Position numbers and translations under genes: made by a program. DNA of 64,000 nucleotides from Selenomonas sp. (lineage in GTDB: Bacteria > Bacillota > Negativicutes > Selenomonadales > Selenomonadaceae), in contig JALEZZ010000057.1 in the NCBI GenBank assembly GCA_022773585.1, forward strand, positions 1 to 64,000. The letters are read 5' to 3'. Below are positions 35,882 to 44,498 of this stretch, piece by piece. How positions within the stretch are numbered: the stretch's first letter is position 1; every line of letters begins with the position of its first letter. The notes below the pieces were generated by a model, which did not search any database, had not been told where the DNA came from, and saw only the letters and a list, made by a program, of their open reading frames with translations.

Positions 35882-35929
35882 ATTATATCATTTTTACCAT
35901 GGAGATTACATGATTTCTATGGTAAAATG
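35882..35929. promoter_or_regulatory. Divergent control region with inverted repeat
   Basis: TATAAT on the minus strand (35887-35882) and TAAAAT on the plus strand (35923-35928) flank an inverted repeat CATTTTTACCAT...ATGGTAAAATG (35889-35900, 35919-35929). It lies between the TVP38 and NCS2-permease genes. A shared operator is plausible; no purine riboswitch fold is evident. Confidence 0.4.
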
Positions 35930-35958
35930 AAAGAGATTGTTGAAGCAGGAGGGGTCAT

Positions 35959-37251
35959 GTGAATCGGTTCGTCAGCTGGTGGAAGAGCGCGGAGGGAAGT
36001 GCGGCGCGGGCGGGAGTGCTCACGGCGCTGCCGATGGTTGCGGGGCTCGTGCTTGTCGCGCAGATGGCGTCGGAGGCAGGAGCGTATTTCCCGGCGGTCT
36101 ACGTTCTCGCGGCGGCGCTTGCGGCGGCTGGCACGCTGGCGTTTTTGCGGCTTCGTCTCGCGCTGGCGCTCGGGCCGGATCTCGTGATGGCGGGCTGGCT
36201 GTTCTCGCTGCTCGTCATCTCGTATGGCCTGACGCTCGGCCAGCTCTATGCGCTGTTGGCGGTCGTTTCGCTTCTTGCCTGCGCCGCAGCATTTTCGGGG
36301 CTGGCATCCCGCATCGTCAGCGCTGTGCCGGATTGCATCCGCGCGGCGCTCCCCGTGGCGCTCGGCGTGATGCTCGTGCTCTGGGGGATGGAGCAGGGGA
36401 GGATGCTCCTCGCGTCTCCTGTGCACCTTGTGATGCTCGGCGATTTTGCCGACCCGCTCGCGTATTTCAGCCTGCTCGGCCTCGTGCTGATGCTCGGCCT
36501 GCGGGCGCTCGGCGTTCGGCAGGCAGTCGGGCTCGGCTTGATCCTCACGGCGCTCCTGTCGTTCATCGAAGGCTTCTGGATTGTGCCGCCCGCGCCATTT
36601 TATGCGCCGGAAGGACTCGACCGTGCAGCTGGACTTTTTCTGCTGGCAGGCGATGGAGACGCGCAGGCGTTCGGCGTCATGGCGACGGTCGCGCCGTGGC
36701 TGTTCCTTGCGTTGCTGCTCTGCTTTTATGGGACATGGCAGGCGCTTGGGACGGGACGGGAGGTTCCGCCGAAACAGCCGCTCCGCGTCGTCTGCATCAT
36801 GAACCTCTTTGCGGCACTCCTTGGCATGACGCCGATGACGGCCGCGCCGGAGTCAGCACTCGCAGGCGAGGCAGGGCGGGCGCATCCTCGTGCCTATGCA
36901 TTTGGCGCGGCGGCGGGGCTGGTTTTTCTGCTCTCGGCTGCGCCGCTTGCAAAAGAGCTTGCTTCGTTTCCAGCAATGCTCGTGCCCTGTGTGATTTTCG
37001 CGGGGTTCCTGCTTCTCGCGCGAGCGCGCTTTGACTGGGCAGGTGCCGACTTCGCGGAGCGCGCGGCAGCCGTCTGCCTCTGCGTGCTCGTGCCGTTGAC
37101 GTACGATATGGCGCTCGGCCTTGCGGTTGCGGTCGCAGCGTATGTGTTTTTGAAGGTGCTCGCAGGCCGCACGGCCGATGTCACGCGCACGATGCGCGTT
37201 TTCGCCGCGCTGGCCGTCTTGCTCGTCTTTGCCGAATCGTGGCTGTTCTGA
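35959..37251 (+). CDS. NCS2/AzgA-type nucleobase permease
   Basis: Predicted proton-coupled purine or pyrimidine transporter, 430 residues, 12 or more hydrophobic segments. Family-like features are PDLVMAGWLFSLLVIS, VPDCIRAALPVALGVML, ALGVRQAVGLGLILTAL and the late LGMTPMTAAPESALAGEAGR, which matches the AzgA-like substrate region. GTG start 5 bases after AGGAGGGG. Substrate (guanine, hypoxanthine, xanthine or uracil) cannot be told from the sequence. Confidence 0.82.
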   Translation: MNRFVSWWKSAEGSAARAGVLTALPMVAGLVLVAQMASEAGAYFPAVYVLAAALAAAGTLAFLRLRLALALGPDLVMAGWLFSLLVISYGLTLGQLYALLAVVSLLACAAAFSGLASRIVSAVPDCIRAALPVALGVMLVLWGMEQGRMLLASPVHLVMLGDFADPLAYFSLLGLVLMLGLRALGVRQAVGLGLILTALLSFIEGFWIVPPAPFYAPEGLDRAAGLFLLAGDGDAQAFGVMATVAPWLFLALLLCFYGTWQALGTGREVPPKQPLRVVCIMNLFAALLGMTPMTAAPESALAGEAGRAHPRAYAFGAAAGLVFLLSAAPLAKELASFPAMLVPCVIFAGFLLLARARFDWAGADFAERAAAVCLCVLVPLTYDMALGLAVAVAAYVFLKVLAGRTADVTRTMRVFAALAVLLVFAESWLF

Positions 37252-37301
37252 TAGATTCGTGATATGTGATTGATTTTTTGATAGAAAGGAGCATCTGCTC
37301 T

Positions 37302-38147
37302 ATGCAGCAAATCCAGTCTTCTTACAGAAAAATCCTCTTTGCCAGCGCTCTGGCTGGTGCATTTGTATTTTCGCTTCCCTCTGCGACGGAGGCACACCGC
37401 CTCCAGACGTCGCAGCCGCAGATGGAAACGAAAGTGGAAATGCAGGGCGTGCGCCATGTGCAGCAGTCTTCGGGCGTGCAGCATGCCATTCGTCCGACGC
37501 CCGAGGGCACGACGCGCTCGATTTCGCGTTCGGAGCCGCGCTCTTCCCTCCAGGAGCGCATTGATGCCATCCTGCATCCGGTCGAAGCGCCGGTGCCGGA
37601 CGTGATGACGCCGTTCAACGTGCCGAAGACGGTTTCGGCTTATGATGACTCGATCATCGGCACGCCGCTCGCGACACAGGAGCAGTGCGTGAAGTATCTG
37701 CTCTCCTACAACCCGGCGCCGAACATTTCCTGCACGCCGCAGCAGCTCGTTTCCTTCTATTATCAAGAAGGCGAGCGCGAGGGCATCCGCCCCGATGTGG
37801 CATTCGCACAGGCGCTGAAAGAGACGGGATTCTTCCGTTATGGCGGCGATGTCGTGCCGTCGCAGAACAATTACTGCGGCCTCGGCACGACGGGCGGCGG
37901 CGTGCGCGGTGCGGCATTCCAGACGCCGCAGATGGGCGTGCGTGCGCACATCCAGCACTTGCTCGCCTATGCTTCGACGCGCGAGCCGCAGGAGCCTGTC
38001 GTCGATCCGCGCTACAGCCTCGTGCGCGGCACGTATGGCGACAGCACGCTCGGCGCGTGGGAAGACCTCAACGGCCGCTGGGCTGTGCCGGGCAATTCCT
38101 ATGGGCAGAGCATCCTCTCGATGTTCCGTGCCATCCTCAGCGAATGA
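37302..38147 (+). CDS. Exported glucosaminidase-domain protein
   Basis: Predicted cell-wall N-acetylglucosaminidase, 281 residues. A signal peptide (KILFASALAGAFVFSLPSATEA) is followed by about 110 residues of Ser/Pro/Arg-rich linker. The C-terminal lytic domain shows GIRPDVAFAQALKETGFFRYGGDVV with the catalytic-type Glu, NNYCGLGTTGGG and QMGVRAHIQHLLAYA. AAAGGAG lies about 12 bases before the ATG. It probably remodels peptidoglycan. Confidence 0.87.
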   Translation: MQQIQSSYRKILFASALAGAFVFSLPSATEAHRLQTSQPQMETKVEMQGVRHVQQSSGVQHAIRPTPEGTTRSISRSEPRSSLQERIDAILHPVEAPVPDVMTPFNVPKTVSAYDDSIIGTPLATQEQCVKYLLSYNPAPNISCTPQQLVSFYYQEGEREGIRPDVAFAQALKETGFFRYGGDVVPSQNNYCGLGTTGGGVRGAAFQTPQMGVRAHIQHLLAYASTREPQEPVVDPRYSLVRGTYGDSTLGAWEDLNGRWAVPGNSYGQSILSMFRAILSE

Positions 38148-38183
38148 TGATTTTTGAGATAGAGAAAGGATGACCACCCTTCG

Positions 38184-39812
38184 ATGATTACCACGAACAA
38201 CCTGAGCCTCCAGTTCGGCAAGCGCGTCCTCTACAAAGACGTCAATTTGAAGTTCACGCCGGGCAACTGCTATGGCATCATCGGCGCAAACGGCGCTGGC
38301 AAGTCGACGTTCCTGAAGCTGCTTTCCGGCGAGCTCGAGCCGACGGGCGGCACGGTCGAAGTCACGCCGGGCGAGCGCCTCGCGGTCTTGAAGCAGGATC
38401 ACTATGCGTTCGATCAGTATCAGGTGCTGCGCACGGTCATGATGGGCCATCCGCGCCTCGTCGAAATCATGGACGAAAAGGACGCGCTCTATGCAAAGCC
38501 TGATTTCTCCGAAGCGGACGGCATGAAAGCGTCGGAGCTCGAGGCGGAGTTCGCCGAGCTCAACGGTTGGGACGCGGAGTCCGATGCCGCAAAGCTCCTG
38601 AACGGCCTCGGCATCCCCGACGAAAAGCATGAGCTCATGATGTCGGAGCTCACGGCGAAAGAGAAAGTCCGTGTCCTGCTCGCGCAGGCGCTGTTCGGGA
38701 GTCCCGACATCCTGCTCCTCGACGAGCCGACGAACCATCTCGACGTGGCTTCCATCAACTGGCTCGAGAACTTCCTCGCCGACTTTCCGAACACGGTCAT
38801 CGTCGTCTCGCATGACCGCCATTTCCTCAACCAGGTCTGCACGTACATCTGCGACGTCGATTTCGGCGAGATCCGCCTCTATGCAGGCAACTACGATTTC
38901 TGGTACCAGTCGAGCCAGCTCGCGCTCCAGCTTCAGAAAGAGCAGAACAAGAAGGCGGAGGAAAAGATCAAGGAACTCCAGAACTTCATCGCGCGCTTCG
39001 CTGCGAACGCCGCGAAGTCGAAGCAGGCGACGAGTCGCAAGAAGCTCCTCGACAAGATCAAGGTCGAGGACATCAAGCCGTCATCGCGCCGCTATCCGTA
39101 TATCGCTTTCACGCCCGACCGCGAAGCGGGCGACCAGCTGCTCATGGTCGATGGCATCAGCAAGAGCGTCGATGGCGAGCCCGTGCTGAAGAATGTCAGC
39201 TTCACGCTGAAAAAGGGCGACAAGGTCGCGTTCGTCGGCCCGAACACGCTCGGCAAGACGATGCTGTTCAAGATTCTCATGGGCGAAGAAGAGCCGGATG
39301 CAGGCTCGTTCAAATGGGGCATCACGACGACGCAGGCGTACCTGCCGTCTGACAACTCGTCGTATTTCGATGATGTCGATCTGAACCTCGTCGACTGGCT
39401 GCGCCAGTTTTCGAAAGACCCGGACGAGACGTTCGTGCGCGGCTTCCTCGGCCGCATGCTGTTCTCTGGCGAAGAAAGCCAGAAAAAGGCGAAGGTGCTC
39501 TCCGGCGGCGAGCGCGTGCGCTGCATGCTCTCGCGCATGATGCTTTCGGGCGCGAATGTGCTGCTCTTGGACGAGCCGACGAACCATCTCGACCTCGAAT
39601 CCATCACGGCGCTCAACAACGGCCTCATCGCTTTTAACGGCACGGCACTTTTCGCGTCGCACGACCATCAGTTCGTCCAGACCATCGCGAACCGCATCAT
39701 CGATATCACGCCGGATGGTGTCGTCGACCGCGTGACGACGTATGACGAGTTCCTCGCGAACGAAACTGTGCAGCAGCAGATTGCTGCGAAGTATAAGGAA
39801 GCAGAAGCCTGA
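38184..39812 (+). CDS. ABC-F family ATPase (YbiT-like)
   Basis: Soluble tandem ABC ATPase of 542 residues without membrane domains, expected to act at the ribosome. Domain 1 has Walker A GANGAGKST and LLDEPTNHLDV but a degenerate signature (LTAKEKVRVLLAQAL). Domain 2 has an altered Walker A (GPNTLGKTM, with Thr-Leu where Asn-Gly/Val is usual) and a good LSGGERVRCMLSRM. The charged linker between them (KKAEEKIKELQNFIARFAAN) fits the P-site tRNA interaction motif. The overall layout matches YbiT rather than antibiotic-resistance ABC-F types. Confidence 0.9.
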   Translation: MITTNNLSLQFGKRVLYKDVNLKFTPGNCYGIIGANGAGKSTFLKLLSGELEPTGGTVEVTPGERLAVLKQDHYAFDQYQVLRTVMMGHPRLVEIMDEKDALYAKPDFSEADGMKASELEAEFAELNGWDAESDAAKLLNGLGIPDEKHELMMSELTAKEKVRVLLAQALFGSPDILLLDEPTNHLDVASINWLENFLADFPNTVIVVSHDRHFLNQVCTYICDVDFGEIRLYAGNYDFWYQSSQLALQLQKEQNKKAEEKIKELQNFIARFAANAAKSKQATSRKKLLDKIKVEDIKPSSRRYPYIAFTPDREAGDQLLMVDGISKSVDGEPVLKNVSFTLKKGDKVAFVGPNTLGKTMLFKILMGEEEPDAGSFKWGITTTQAYLPSDNSSYFDDVDLNLVDWLRQFSKDPDETFVRGFLGRMLFSGEESQKKAKVLSGGERVRCMLSRMMLSGANVLLLDEPTNHLDLESITALNNGLIAFNGTALFASHDHQFVQTIANRIIDITPDGVVDRVTTYDEFLANETVQQQIAAKYKEAEA

Positions 39813-39835
39813 CCACAGGATAAAGGTGGGATTGC

Positions 39836-41449
39836 ATGCTCAGCAAGTTTTTCCCGAATCTGGAACGAAAAAAGAAGAAAGAGCTCGGCTCGGCTGTCCG
39901 GCTGCGCGAGATGGTGGACGTCCTGCGCAAATACGACGTCGTGCGCGGACTCACACCGGAAAAGCTGCGCCATATCCTCGAAGACCTCGGCCCGACGTTC
40001 GTGAAACTCGGCCAGGTCATGAGCATGCGCCCCGATTTCCTGCCGCAGGAATACTGCGACGAGCTCATCAAGCTCCAGAGCTCGGCGAAGCCCATGCCGT
40101 TCTCGACGATTATCGAGACGATCGAGCAGGAGTACAGCCGCAAATGGGACAAGGTCTTCGAGAGCATCGATGAGAAAGTCCTCGGCTCGGCCTCCATCGC
40201 ACAGGTGCACAGTGCCGTGCTCGTCACGGGGGAACGCGTCGTCGTGAAAGTCCAGCGGCCCGGCATCTACAAGATCATGTCGCGTGACATGGTGCTGCTG
40301 AAGCGGGCGGCACGGCTCGTCAAGGTCGTGAGCCATTCGCAGGACGTCATCGACTTCGACATGGTGCTCGACGAAATGTGGTCGATTGCGAAGCAGGAGA
40401 TGGACTTCCTGATTGAGGCAGACCACATCGAGGAATTCGCGCATCTCAATCACGACGACATGTTCGTGACATGTCCGCACGTCTATCGGAAGCTCACGAC
40501 GCAGCACATCCTCGTCATGGAGTACATCGACGGCGTGCCGATTGACGATTTTGACGGCCTGCGCGCACGCGGCGTCGATGTGACCGTGCTCGGGCGGCGG
40601 CTCGGCGAGAACTACGTCAAGCAGATCATCGAAGATGGTTTCTTTCATGCTGATCCGCACCCTGGCAACATCTGGGTGCGGAACGGCCGCATCGTCTGGC
40701 TCGATCTCGGCATGATGGGACGCCTCTCGAACCGCGACCGCACGGCTATCCGTAAGGCGGTCATCGCGCTCGCGAACCATGACACGTTCGAGATGAAGAC
40801 CGCCGTGCTCGCGCTCGGCGTGCCGCGCGGCCACATCAACCACACAGCGCTCTACCAGGACATCGACGCGCTCCTGGCGCAGTACAGTTCGCTCGATTTC
40901 CGCGAGCTCAAGATGGGCATGCTGACGCGCCAGATTATGAACATCCTGCGCGTTCACCACATCGCCTGCCCGCAGGGGCTCTCAATGTTCGCGCGCGGCG
41001 TCCTGACCATCGAAGGCGTCATGCGGCTCATCTGTCCGAAAGTCAGCTTCGTCGAAATCTTTGCCAAGAGCCTCCAGCTCAACTTCAAGAAGAATTTCAG
41101 CTGGAAGGAAGAGGTGCAGAAGGCGCGCCGCGAGGGCTACATCCTCATGCGCAAGTCCATGCAGCTCCCCGAACAGATTTCGGACATCCTCAAGATGACG
41201 ATGAGCGGCCAGACGAAAGTCAACCTCGACCTCACAGGCTCCGAGGAACCGCTCCGGCACGTCGACAAGATGGTGAACCGCGTCATCGTCGCCGTCCTCA
41301 CGGCGGCGCTGCTCTTAGGTTCGAGCACCATCTGCACGACGAACATGACGCCGAAGATTCTCGAGATACCGCTTCTCGGGTTCATCGGCTATCTTCTCGC
41401 ATTTTTTCTGAGCCTCCGGCTCATCTGGGACATTCACAAAGGACGTTGA
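39836..41449 (+). CDS. ABC1/AarF/UbiB-family atypical kinase
   Basis: Atypical protein-kinase-like ATPase, 537 residues, linked in other bacteria to isoprenoid-lipid (ubiquinone/menaquinone) metabolism. The KxGQ motif is in FVKLGQVMSMRPDFLP. The Ala-rich loop is GSASIAQVHSA; VVVKVQRPG holds the ATP lysine; the catalytic and metal motifs are FFHADPHPGNIWV and WLDLGMMGR. The last ~70 residues contain two membrane helices. No quinone biosynthesis gene is adjacent. Confidence 0.93.
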   Translation: MLSKFFPNLERKKKKELGSAVRLREMVDVLRKYDVVRGLTPEKLRHILEDLGPTFVKLGQVMSMRPDFLPQEYCDELIKLQSSAKPMPFSTIIETIEQEYSRKWDKVFESIDEKVLGSASIAQVHSAVLVTGERVVVKVQRPGIYKIMSRDMVLLKRAARLVKVVSHSQDVIDFDMVLDEMWSIAKQEMDFLIEADHIEEFAHLNHDDMFVTCPHVYRKLTTQHILVMEYIDGVPIDDFDGLRARGVDVTVLGRRLGENYVKQIIEDGFFHADPHPGNIWVRNGRIVWLDLGMMGRLSNRDRTAIRKAVIALANHDTFEMKTAVLALGVPRGHINHTALYQDIDALLAQYSSLDFRELKMGMLTRQIMNILRVHHIACPQGLSMFARGVLTIEGVMRLICPKVSFVEIFAKSLQLNFKKNFSWKEEVQKARREGYILMRKSMQLPEQISDILKMTMSGQTKVNLDLTGSEEPLRHVDKMVNRVIVAVLTAALLLGSSTICTTNMTPKILEIPLLGFIGYLLAFFLSLRLIWDIHKGR

Positions 41450-41462
41450 CCAAAGACTTTTT

Positions 41463-41514
41463 GCAAGACAATGCATCCGAAGAGTTCTTCGGGTGCATTG
41501 CCTTGCATTTTTTT
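41463..41514 (+). terminator. Terminator after the ABC1 kinase gene
   Basis: A long imperfect stem pairs GCAAG.CAATGCA.CCGAAGA with TCTTCGG.TGCATTG.CTTGC and ends in seven T (41508-41514). Confidence 0.85.
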
Positions 41515-41557
41515 ATCCCTATGTTATCCTGTTGGTAGCAATCAAGGAGGACTTTTC

Positions 41558-42745
41558 ATGCATCGTTTTGATCCACGCATCTATCTCTTCACGCTCGGCC
41601 ACTTCTCGGTCGACTGGGCGCAGGGCGCGATTCCGGCGCTGCTGCCGTACTTCATCGCAACGTGCAACCTGAACTATCAGGATGCTGGCACGCTGATTTT
41701 TGCGAACATCCTGCTGTCGTCTATCGCGCAGCCGGTCTTCGGCTACTACGCCGACCGCGTCTCGAAGCCGTGGTTCGTGCCGGCAGGCCCGATCATCAGC
41801 GGCGTGAGCCTCGCCGTGCTGCCATTCGTGACGGATTACTGGCTCATCTTCCTCTGCTCGATGTTCTCTGGGCTAGGCTCGGCCGTTTATCACCCGGAGG
41901 CCGCGCGCATGGTCAACGGTCTCGCGGGCGCGCAGAAAGGCAAAGCACTTGGCGCGTTCTCCGTCGGCGGCAACGCGGGCTTTGCCGTTGGCCCGATGTT
42001 TGCGGGCTTCTGCGCCTATGTGTTTGACATTCACGGGCTCGTGTTCTACGGCGTGTTCAACGTCGTTGCGGCCCTGCTGATCCATCGCTATATGTCGGGC
42101 ATCCTCGCCGACCTCGCGAAGGTGCAGCGCGTGGAGAGGAGACAGCACGCAGGGCTCGCGCAGGAAAATGACTGGCCGTCATTCGGTAAGCTGTCGCTCG
42201 TGATTCTCGCGCGCTCGACGGGCTTCTGCGTCTGCAATGCCTTCATCCCGCTGTTCTGGATTCATGTGCTTGGTACGTCGGAATCGACCGGCAGTTTTGC
42301 GCTGACGCTGCTCTTCACGCTCGGCGCATTCATCACGTATTTCGGCGGCATCCTGTCCGACCGCCTCGGCTTCGTCAAGATGCTGCACGTCTCGTTCCTC
42401 GTGATGATTCCCGTCATGTTCCTGCTCGTGCGTTGCACGGATGCCGTTGTGGCGACCATCCTGCTCGTCCCGGCCGCGTTCGCGCTCTTCGCGCCGTACA
42501 GCGGCATCGTCGTGCTCGGCCAGACGTATCTCGGCAAGAACATCGCATTCGCCTCGGGCGTGACGCTCGGCCTCCAGGGCACGCTCGGCGGCCTCGTGAC
42601 CCCGCTCGTCGGCCGCGCCGCTGACAGCTACGGCATCGTGACGGCGCTCCAGATCCTCTGGCTTGTCGCCGTCCTCGGCACCGTCGCGTCGTTCACGCTC
42701 CATACGCCGGAGGCGCTGAAGCATAAGAAAAAAGAAAACGCGTGA
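41558..42745 (+). CDS. MFS transporter, fosmidomycin-resistance (Fsr) type
   Basis: Twelve-helix major facilitator, 395 residues. The N-terminal LTLGHFSVDWAQGAIPALLPYF and the segments FGYYADRVSKPW, GLGSAVYHPEAARMVNG and LGAFSVGGNAGFAVGPM are characteristic of the Fsr group. The His/Asp pair in the first helix is conserved in that group. Export of a hydrophilic metabolite or drug is expected; the natural substrate is unknown. AAGGAGG precedes the ATG. Confidence 0.9.
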   Translation: MHRFDPRIYLFTLGHFSVDWAQGAIPALLPYFIATCNLNYQDAGTLIFANILLSSIAQPVFGYYADRVSKPWFVPAGPIISGVSLAVLPFVTDYWLIFLCSMFSGLGSAVYHPEAARMVNGLAGAQKGKALGAFSVGGNAGFAVGPMFAGFCAYVFDIHGLVFYGVFNVVAALLIHRYMSGILADLAKVQRVERRQHAGLAQENDWPSFGKLSLVILARSTGFCVCNAFIPLFWIHVLGTSESTGSFALTLLFTLGAFITYFGGILSDRLGFVKMLHVSFLVMIPVMFLLVRCTDAVVATILLVPAAFALFAPYSGIVVLGQTYLGKNIAFASGVTLGLQGTLGGLVTPLVGRAADSYGIVTALQILWLVAVLGTVASFTLHTPEALKHKKKENA

Positions 42746-42756
42746 AGCGGTCTTTT

Positions 42757-42795
42757 GCGCACGATTCTTCTATGAATGGAAAAATCGTGCGCTTT
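42757..42795 (+). terminator. Terminator after the Fsr-like gene
   Basis: GCGCACGATT (42757-42766) pairs perfectly with AATCGTGCGC (42783-42792), followed by TTTGTGTT. Confidence 0.8.
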
Positions 42796-42847
42796 GTGTT
42801 AAAATATTTCGAGATACAAGTGTTACATTGTCAATGGAGGAGTCATC

Positions 42848-43210
42848 ATGAGGGGTATTCGCGGGGCGGTTACGGTGGAACAGGATGAAAAGGAAGCCAT
42901 CTGGCAGGCGGCGGCCGAGATGGTCACGGCCATGCTGAAAGAAAATGACATCGCGCCGGAGGACATCGGCGCGGCCATCTTCAGCCAGACGGAAGACCTC
43001 GTGAGCGCGTTCCCGTCGGCCGGCGTGCGGAGCCGCGTGCAGGGCTTCGACCTCGTGCCGCTTTTCGATGCGCGCCAGCTCGCCATCGAGGGCAGCATCC
43101 CGATGTGCATCCGTGCGTTGCTGCTTGTCGATACCGACCGTGCGCAGCGCGACATCCATCACATCTACCTCGGTCGCGCCCGCAAGCTGCGGCCAGATCT
43201 CGCGAAGTGA
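42848..43210 (+). CDS. aroH: Chorismate mutase, AroH type
   Basis: Converts chorismate to prephenate for phenylalanine and tyrosine synthesis, competing with TrpE for chorismate. The 120-residue monofunctional trimeric type is recognised by RGIRGAVTVEQDEKEAI, the late PLFDARQLAIEGSIPMCIRALL (active-site Arg) and HHIYLGRARKLRPDL at the end. AATGGAGGAG precedes the ATG. Confidence 0.95.
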   Translation: MRGIRGAVTVEQDEKEAIWQAAAEMVTAMLKENDIAPEDIGAAIFSQTEDLVSAFPSAGVRSRVQGFDLVPLFDARQLAIEGSIPMCIRALLLVDTDRAQRDIHHIYLGRARKLRPDLAK

Positions 43211-43247
43211 TTTCATCCGAGCTTCTCTTGGACTGGAGGAAAAGAAA

Positions 43248-43670
43248 ATGACGACAGCAGAACGATTGAAAAAAGCAGATGAACTTCATCAGCGCGGGTA
43301 CAACTGCGCCCAGTCCGTGGCATGCGCGTTTGCGGACAAGACGGATGTTCCGGCAGAGGTGCTCTTTGCTGCGAACGAAGGCTATGGAGCTGGCGCGGGG
43401 ACGATGGATGGCGTGTGCGGGGCGCTCATGGGCGCCGTCATGCTCGGCGGCCTCAAGAGCAGTACCAGGAATCTCGATGCGCCGAACTCCAAGCCGGCGA
43501 CGATGCAGCTCTCGCGCAAGCTGATGAAGGCGTTCGAGGAATCGGCAGGGGCATTGTACTGCAAAGACCTCAAAGGCGTCGAGACAGGAAAAGTCATCTG
43601 CACCTGCCCTGACTGCATCCGCAAATCCTGTGAGCTGGCGGCAGACATTGTCTATGGAGACAAAGATTGA
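43248..43670 (+). CDS. C_GCAxxG_C_C-family protein
   Basis: Small cysteine protein of 140 residues. It has the family pattern NCAQSV, GYGAGAGTMDGVCGALMGAVMLGGL and a C-terminal CTCPDCIRKSC group, suggesting a redox-active or metal-binding role. Function is unknown in this family. It is 37 bp after aroH, possibly cotranscribed, with GGAGGAAAAG ahead of the ATG at 43248. Confidence 0.85.
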   Translation: MTTAERLKKADELHQRGYNCAQSVACAFADKTDVPAEVLFAANEGYGAGAGTMDGVCGALMGAVMLGGLKSSTRNLDAPNSKPATMQLSRKLMKAFEESAGALYCKDLKGVETGKVICTCPDCIRKSCELAADIVYGDKD

Positions 43671-43711
43671 GTTCATGAAATTCGGACGGATGCGAAATGA
43701 GGAAGTACGCG

Positions 43712-44101
43712 ATGCGACGATTTGATGATTTCTGCCGAGCGCTGCGCAATCTGCAGGAAATTCGTGGCAAGGAGCCTCCGTATGATACGATTACGCAGAC
43801 GGGCATGGTGTCACTGTTTGAAATCTGCTTTGAGCAGGCGTGGAAGGCGATGAAGGAAGCGCTCGAAGCAAATGGTTTCAACAGCCAGCGAACCGGTTCG
43901 CCGCGCATGGTCATCAAGCAGGCGTACCAGGCAGGCATGGTTGCGGATGAAGAAGCCTGGCTTTCCTCACTCGTTGCGCGGAACAATGTAGCACATACGT
44001 ATAACGAAGCCATCGCGCTCGGCATCATCCGCGATGCGAAAGAGAAATATCTGCCGCTCTTTGAAGCGCTGAAGACGGAACTGCAGGAGGCATGGTCGTG
44101 A
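43712..44101 (+). CDS. hepT: HepT-type toxin (HEPN ribonuclease, HI0074 family)
   Basis: All-helical HEPN protein of 129 residues beginning RRFDDFCRALRNLQE. The active motif is RNNVAHTY, an exact R-x4-H-x-Y: Arg and His make up the RNase centre, and the Tyr is the residue AMPylated by the antitoxin in studied HepT/MntA pairs. The ATG at 43712 is chosen because GAGGAA lies just upstream and alignment to the family starts there; an ATG at 43697 is in frame. The stop overlaps the next start (TGATG). Confidence 0.88.
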   Translation: MRRFDDFCRALRNLQEIRGKEPPYDTITQTGMVSLFEICFEQAWKAMKEALEANGFNSQRTGSPRMVIKQAYQAGMVADEEAWLSSLVARNNVAHTYNEAIALGIIRDAKEKYLPLFEALKTELQEAWS

Positions 44102-44403
44102 TGGATCTTCGCGAAAACATCAAAGACGGCATCATCGCCCTTGCAAAGCAGCACGGTGTGAAAAAAGTCATTCTGTTCGGTTCGCGTGCGCGCGGCGACA
44201 ACTGGGAGCGCAGCGATATCGATCTTGCGGCCAGCGGCGGCGACATGGTACGCTTCACGCTTGACGTCGATGACTGCATCCCGACGCTCTTGATGTTCGA
44301 TGTTGTGGATCTCGATGGCCCCGTGCAGCCGGAGCTGCTAGCTGCGATTCAGCGAGACGGTATCCTGTTATATGAAAGAACTTGTGACAAAATTTCTGGC
44401 TGA
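44101..44403 (+). CDS. mntA: MntA-type antitoxin (minimal nucleotidyltransferase)
   Basis: Nucleotidyltransferase of 100 residues with the motif GSRARGDNWERSDID, an exact GS-x10-D-x-D. By established work on HepT/MntA, such proteins neutralise the toxin by AMPylating its active-site tyrosine. The ATG at 44101 overlaps the toxin stop and has AGGAGG ten bases upstream; an ATG at 44092 is too close to that site. A terminator follows immediately. Confidence 0.88.
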   Translation: MDLRENIKDGIIALAKQHGVKKVILFGSRARGDNWERSDIDLAASGGDMVRFTLDVDDCIPTLLMFDVVDLDGPVQPELLAAIQRDGILLYERTCDKISG

Positions 44404-44424
44404 TGCGTGCATCGGCCTTTTTTC
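44398..44424 (+). terminator. Terminator overlapping the mntA stop codon
   Basis: GGCTGATGC...GCATCGGCC (one G-U pair, tight loop) is followed by TTTTTT at 44418-44423. The stop codon of the antitoxin gene is inside the left arm. Confidence 0.65.
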
Positions 44425-44498
44425 TTCTATACTTTTTGGCCAATCTCATGTAGAATAAGGAAGGATAAGTCTAAATCGTTGGATAAGGAGCGATATCA

